This document shows, piece by piece, positions 61,823 to 64,000 of a stretch of 64,000 bases of DNA. The stretch is from Flavobacterium hungaricum (GTDB lineage Bacteria > Bacteroidota > Bacteroidia > Flavobacteriales > Flavobacteriaceae): NCBI RefSeq assembly GCF_015182285.1, contig NZ_PRDM01000004.1:248001-312000 (forward strand), read 5' to 3'. Every line of letters begins with the position of its first letter. The stretch's first letter is position 1. A program made the position numbers and the translations under genes. The notes under the pieces were generated by a model. That model was not told the origin of the DNA and did no database searches. It saw nothing but the letters and a program-made list of their open reading frames with translations.

Positions 61823-62608
61823 TTAGTTAATCCATTCTATCACAGTGGCTAAATACGCTTCTCGAACCTCTTCAAATCGCGTAATGTTTGGGATATGGTT
61901 TACTTCTAATAAATACTTAGAACCGTCTTTTGCCACGATGTAATCATTTCCTATCATGTCCATCTGCAAAGTTTCCTTAATATGTATCGTATCAGCCAGT
62001 AAATCCTCGTCAACCGTCATAAAACCAGCGTCATCAGGGTGAATGGATTTCAGCCAATCGTCTCCTTCTAATTTGATCTGCCAATAGGTATCGCCAATCA
62101 TCATGATCCGTACTGCTTCGCCTTCAAAATAAGGTTCAATAGTTGCTGTAAATTCGCTTTCCCATTCTCCGGTAAAACGATGTTTGTTTTCTCCGCAATG
62201 CCAGTTTCCCCATTTTGCCACGGTATCGCTAGTTACATTAACAGACGCTCCAGCACTTACAAAACCTCTCGGCGCACTAAATCTAGAAATAGACAACGCT
62301 TTTACCAGACACGGAATTTTAAAACGACAGTCTAACATTGCAGTGGCATTAGGATAACAAGCACCTTTCCAGATAGCAAGACCGGCAATAAAATCAAAAT
62401 CATTGTCGTAAATTCCGTAATAGACAACTTTATCTACAGGTAACATTCCAATTCCGTTTGATTTTTCCATATACAAAACTTCATCTTTCACAACGATTTT
62501 TGGTATCGATTGATGCCAGATAATATGTCCTGAATAATTGGCTTTTATGATGTCGTATTCTTCTTGTTCAATTCCAACAAGAGCTATTCGGTTGTAATCT
62601 TGTTTCAT
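61823..62608 (-). CDS. ATP-grasp domain protein
   Basis: A 261-residue protein. The C-terminal half has the ATP-grasp pattern: IEPYFEGEAVRIMMIGDTYW, then WQIKLEGDDW, and finally the metal-binding YLLEVNHIPN. The N-terminus is a short pre-ATP-grasp domain (KQDYNRIALVGIEQEEYDII). It resembles RimK-like ligases, which join an acid to an amine with ATP, although it is shorter. The substrates are unknown. The gene lies between the RNA ligase and the metallophosphoesterase. Confidence 0.75.
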   Translation of the reverse strand: MKQDYNRIALVGIEQEEYDIIKANYSGHIIWHQSIPKIVVKDEVLYMEKSNGIGMLPVDKVVYYGIYDNDFDFIAGLAIWKGACYPNATAMLDCRFKIPCLVKALSISRFSAPRGFVSAGASVNVTSDTVAKWGNWHCGENKHRFTGEWESEFTATIEPYFEGEAVRIMMIGDTYWQIKLEGDDWLKSIHPDDAGFMTVDEDLLADTIHIKETLQMDMIGNDYIVAKDGSKYLLEVNHIPNITRFEEVREAYLATVIEWIN

Positions 62609-62639
62609 AACTTTTACTTCTAGTGTTAAACTTTTTTAT

Positions 62640-62716
62640 TTGCCGCAAAGGCTCAAAAGCACTAAGTTTTTTTATTCAAAAACAAAAGCGATTTTCTCTT
62701 TGCGCCTTTGCGGCAA
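62640..62716. repeat. Inverted repeat of the GCAAAGGC family
   Basis: Perfect 13-nt arms ttgccgcaaaggc (62640-62652) and gcctttgcggcaa (62704-62716) flank about 50 bp between the RNA ligase and ATP-grasp genes. The words resemble those at 5366-5485 and 63370-63440. Confidence 0.75.
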
Positions 62717-62726
62717 CACTGTAATT

Positions 62727-63296
62727 TTAGACAGCTTCTAATTTTAATCTTTTAATACCGAAATCTGTTTTTCTTAATTTGCACATTCTTTCATCAGATT
62801 TATGGTAAAAAACAATTCCTTCGATATCATTTTCGGATAGAAATGTTTCCAAATCCTCGAAATCAAGACTTACAAAATCAAGAATTTCACTGCCGTGTTT
62901 TACTAAAGTATGTCTTTCGAACATTTCTGGATTTCCTTGTACTTTAGGACCGCATAATTCGTAAGTTCCATCGAGTTTGTTTTCTAATGCATCAAAACCT
63001 TCAAAGAAATGTTTGTCTTCAGATTTTGATCGATCGCATTGTAACCAGTGCGGGTGATGCCCCGAAATCGGATCTGCTTCTTGACACGGAATCGCACCCA
63101 CAGGAATTTTTCTTCCTTTTTTGGCATCAAATCGTTTGAATAATTCTCCGTCTATAATAGCTGCCGCAGTACCGTCAAATTTTCTGGTTGCAATGGCTTC
63201 TCCATCAAAAACCCATTTATTTTCAATATTAATTTTATCTATAACCCTTCCTAAATCATTAGGATTTTTGGCGAATAATGTACTTATCTTTTTCAT
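62727..63296 (-). CDS. RNA ligase of the RLIG1/DUF5565 type
   Basis: A 189-residue nucleotidyltransferase-fold protein. Motif I is RKFDGTAAAI with the adenylated Lys39. Motif III-like TYELCGPKVQGNPE (residues 111-124), motif IV EGIVFYH (159-165) and motif V MCKLRKTDFG (171-180) follow in the correct order. This matches DUF5565-type small RNA ligases, whose eukaryotic relative joins 5'-phosphate and 3'-hydroxyl RNA ends. It is the first protein-coding gene of the leftward group, 218 bp downstream of the odd tRNA gene. Confidence 0.75.
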   Translation of the reverse strand: MKKISTLFAKNPNDLGRVIDKINIENKWVFDGEAIATRKFDGTAAAIIDGELFKRFDAKKGRKIPVGAIPCQEADPISGHHPHWLQCDRSKSEDKHFFEGFDALENKLDGTYELCGPKVQGNPEMFERHTLVKHGSEILDFVSLDFEDLETFLSENDIEGIVFYHKSDERMCKLRKTDFGIKRLKLEAV

Positions 63297-63513
63297 TTTA
63301 TTATTTTTTTAGGTTCTGAGATACTAAGATTCTCAGGTACTAATTTTTTTTTATTTAAAAACAAAAGCGTTTTCTCTTGTGCCTTCGCGGCAAAATTGCT
63401 TTTACATTTTTTAATCTCACAAAGTCACAAAGACGCAAAGTTTTAATTTAAGGCCTCCTGCCCATGTCCCTATGCGCCTCTGCACCTTGCCTCTTTCTAG
63501 AGAGCATTTTTTT
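63297..63513. repeat. Degenerate repeat region upstream of the RNA ligase gene
   Basis: It has TTCTGAG/ATACTAAG heptamer-like words (63312-63341), similar to those at 12575-12600 and 2106-2130. It also has GCGGCAAAA and CACAAAGTCACAAAGACGC words (63380-63440). No gene is visible. Confidence 0.5.
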
Positions 63514-63586
63514 TGATTTTGAAAGGATTCGAACCTTTAACCTATTGGGTAATATCCAATTGCTCTGCCTATTGAGCTACAAAATC
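63514..63586 (-). tRNA. tRNA with anticodon AUU (Asn AAU), unusual
   Basis: The minus strand forms a full cloverleaf: acceptor GATTTTG/CAAAATC, D stem GCTC/GAGC, anticodon stem ATTGG/CCAAT with loop ATATTAC, and T stem AAAGG/CCTTT with loop TTCGAAT. U33 and A37 are present. Positions 34-36 read ATT. Bacterial tRNA-Asn normally has GTT, so A34 is unexpected. The discriminator is A73, and no CCA is encoded. Paired stems with several A-T pairs suggest a weaker fold than tRNA-His at 21130. Confidence 0.8.
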
Positions 63587-63606
63587 AGTATTTTTTGGGC
63601 ATAAAA

Positions 63607-63631
63607 AAAGCACCCGATTAAAGGTGCTTAC
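63607..63631 (-). terminator. Terminator upstream of the tRNA gene, minus strand
   Basis: Read leftward, AAGCACC and GGGTGCTT arms around a short loop are followed by seven T. It would end a transcript coming from 63.7 kb, before the tRNA. Confidence 0.7.
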
Positions 63632-63654
63632 AAGATTTATAAGATATACGTATC

Positions 63655-63777
63655 CTATAGTCCATATTCATGCACCTGTATTTTTATACATCCAAGATAA
63701 AAGCTCGGCTGTCGTGATTCTATATTTGATAGTAATTTGAAATTCATTTTATATGTTGTATTATATTTTGAAATCAT
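63655..63777 (-). CDS. Possible small protein of 40 residues
   Basis: The frame starts at ATG 63777 and includes MNFKLLSNIESRQPSFYLG, then CIKIQVHEYGL and a stop. It lies 24 bp upstream of the minus-strand terminator hairpin, which supports it as a transcribed unit. No family is known. From 63778 to 64000 no gene is seen. Confidence 0.3.
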   Translation of the reverse strand: MISKYNTTYKMNFKLLSNIESRQPSFYLGCIKIQVHEYGL

Positions 63778-64000
63778 TTTTTAATTGAAAATCTTCTTCT
63801 GATTTTCTTCGGCAAAGATAAAGTCTAAAAAATCAATTATCCAAATTATTTTTTGAATTATTTTACTGATTATCAATTAGTTACACCTTAATTTAAACCA
63901 TGAAAAGGCCTCTCCGCAAAGCTTTGCAGATTCTTATTTTTATCAAATGACTGTTTATCATTAGATTGCTTTTCAAGATTAGATTTCAATATTTAGTTTA

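Overview
The window looks like a Flavobacterium chromosome (Bacteroidetes). It is AT-rich. Few genes have a Shine-Dalgarno site, and several are preceded by the Bacteroidetes -7 promoter element TAnnTTTG. Lineage markers include a type IX secretion C-terminal sorting domain on a secreted nuclease, a bacillithiol deacetylase (bshB1), a Bacteroidetes-type VgrG, and many short intergenic repeat families typical of flavobacteria.

Layout. Positions 1-6.6 kb hold small accessory enzymes on the + strand: a partial serine hydrolase, two DUF1801 proteins, an MBL-fold hydrolase, a lactonase-like propeller, a GNAT acetyltransferase, a LOG-family protein, an SRPBCC protein and a 2H phosphoesterase. Arrays with a 7-bp period separate several of them. 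6.6-9.8 kb (- strand) has a VOC protein, a lipoprotein and a CPA2 antiporter. 10-21 kb holds housekeeping and signalling genes: sdaA, panB, an RluA-type pseudouridine synthase, an aldehyde dehydrogenase, a membrane protein, a 1350-residue hybrid histidine kinase, a zinc metallopeptidase and tRNA-His. 21.3-31.7 kb has bshB1, an isochorismate synthase/thioesterase pair, a lipoprotein, a T9SS-secreted endonuclease I and purL. purL carries a dispersed repeat inserted in frame.

31.9-43.6 kb is a self-contained [NiFe]-hydrogenase island. hypE-hypC-hypB-hypA run leftward. A divergent operon runs rightward: small subunit, large subunit, cytochrome b, maturation protease, hypF, an FKBP, hypD and a nickel permease. 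The small subunit has all six proximal-cluster cysteines of the oxygen-tolerant membrane-bound enzymes, so the island probably lets the cell use H2 in air by feeding electrons to the quinone pool.

46.7-51.9 kb is a type VI secretion (T6SS) effector region. vgrG is followed by a probable permuted papain-like effector and a lipoprotein immunity candidate. After them lies a graveyard of effector and immunity fragments bracketed by an 83-bp direct repeat. 52.5-59.3 kb (- strand) is a five-gene MoxR-vWA-beta-propeller ternary system, with a membrane TPR protein and a vWA protein that contains an L7/L12-like domain. 59.6-63.8 kb (- strand) groups a DEDD exonuclease, an unknown protein, a decayed and an intact metallophosphoesterase, an ATP-grasp protein, an RNA ligase and a tRNA gene with the unusual anticodon AUU. 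The gene content suggests RNA repair or processing.
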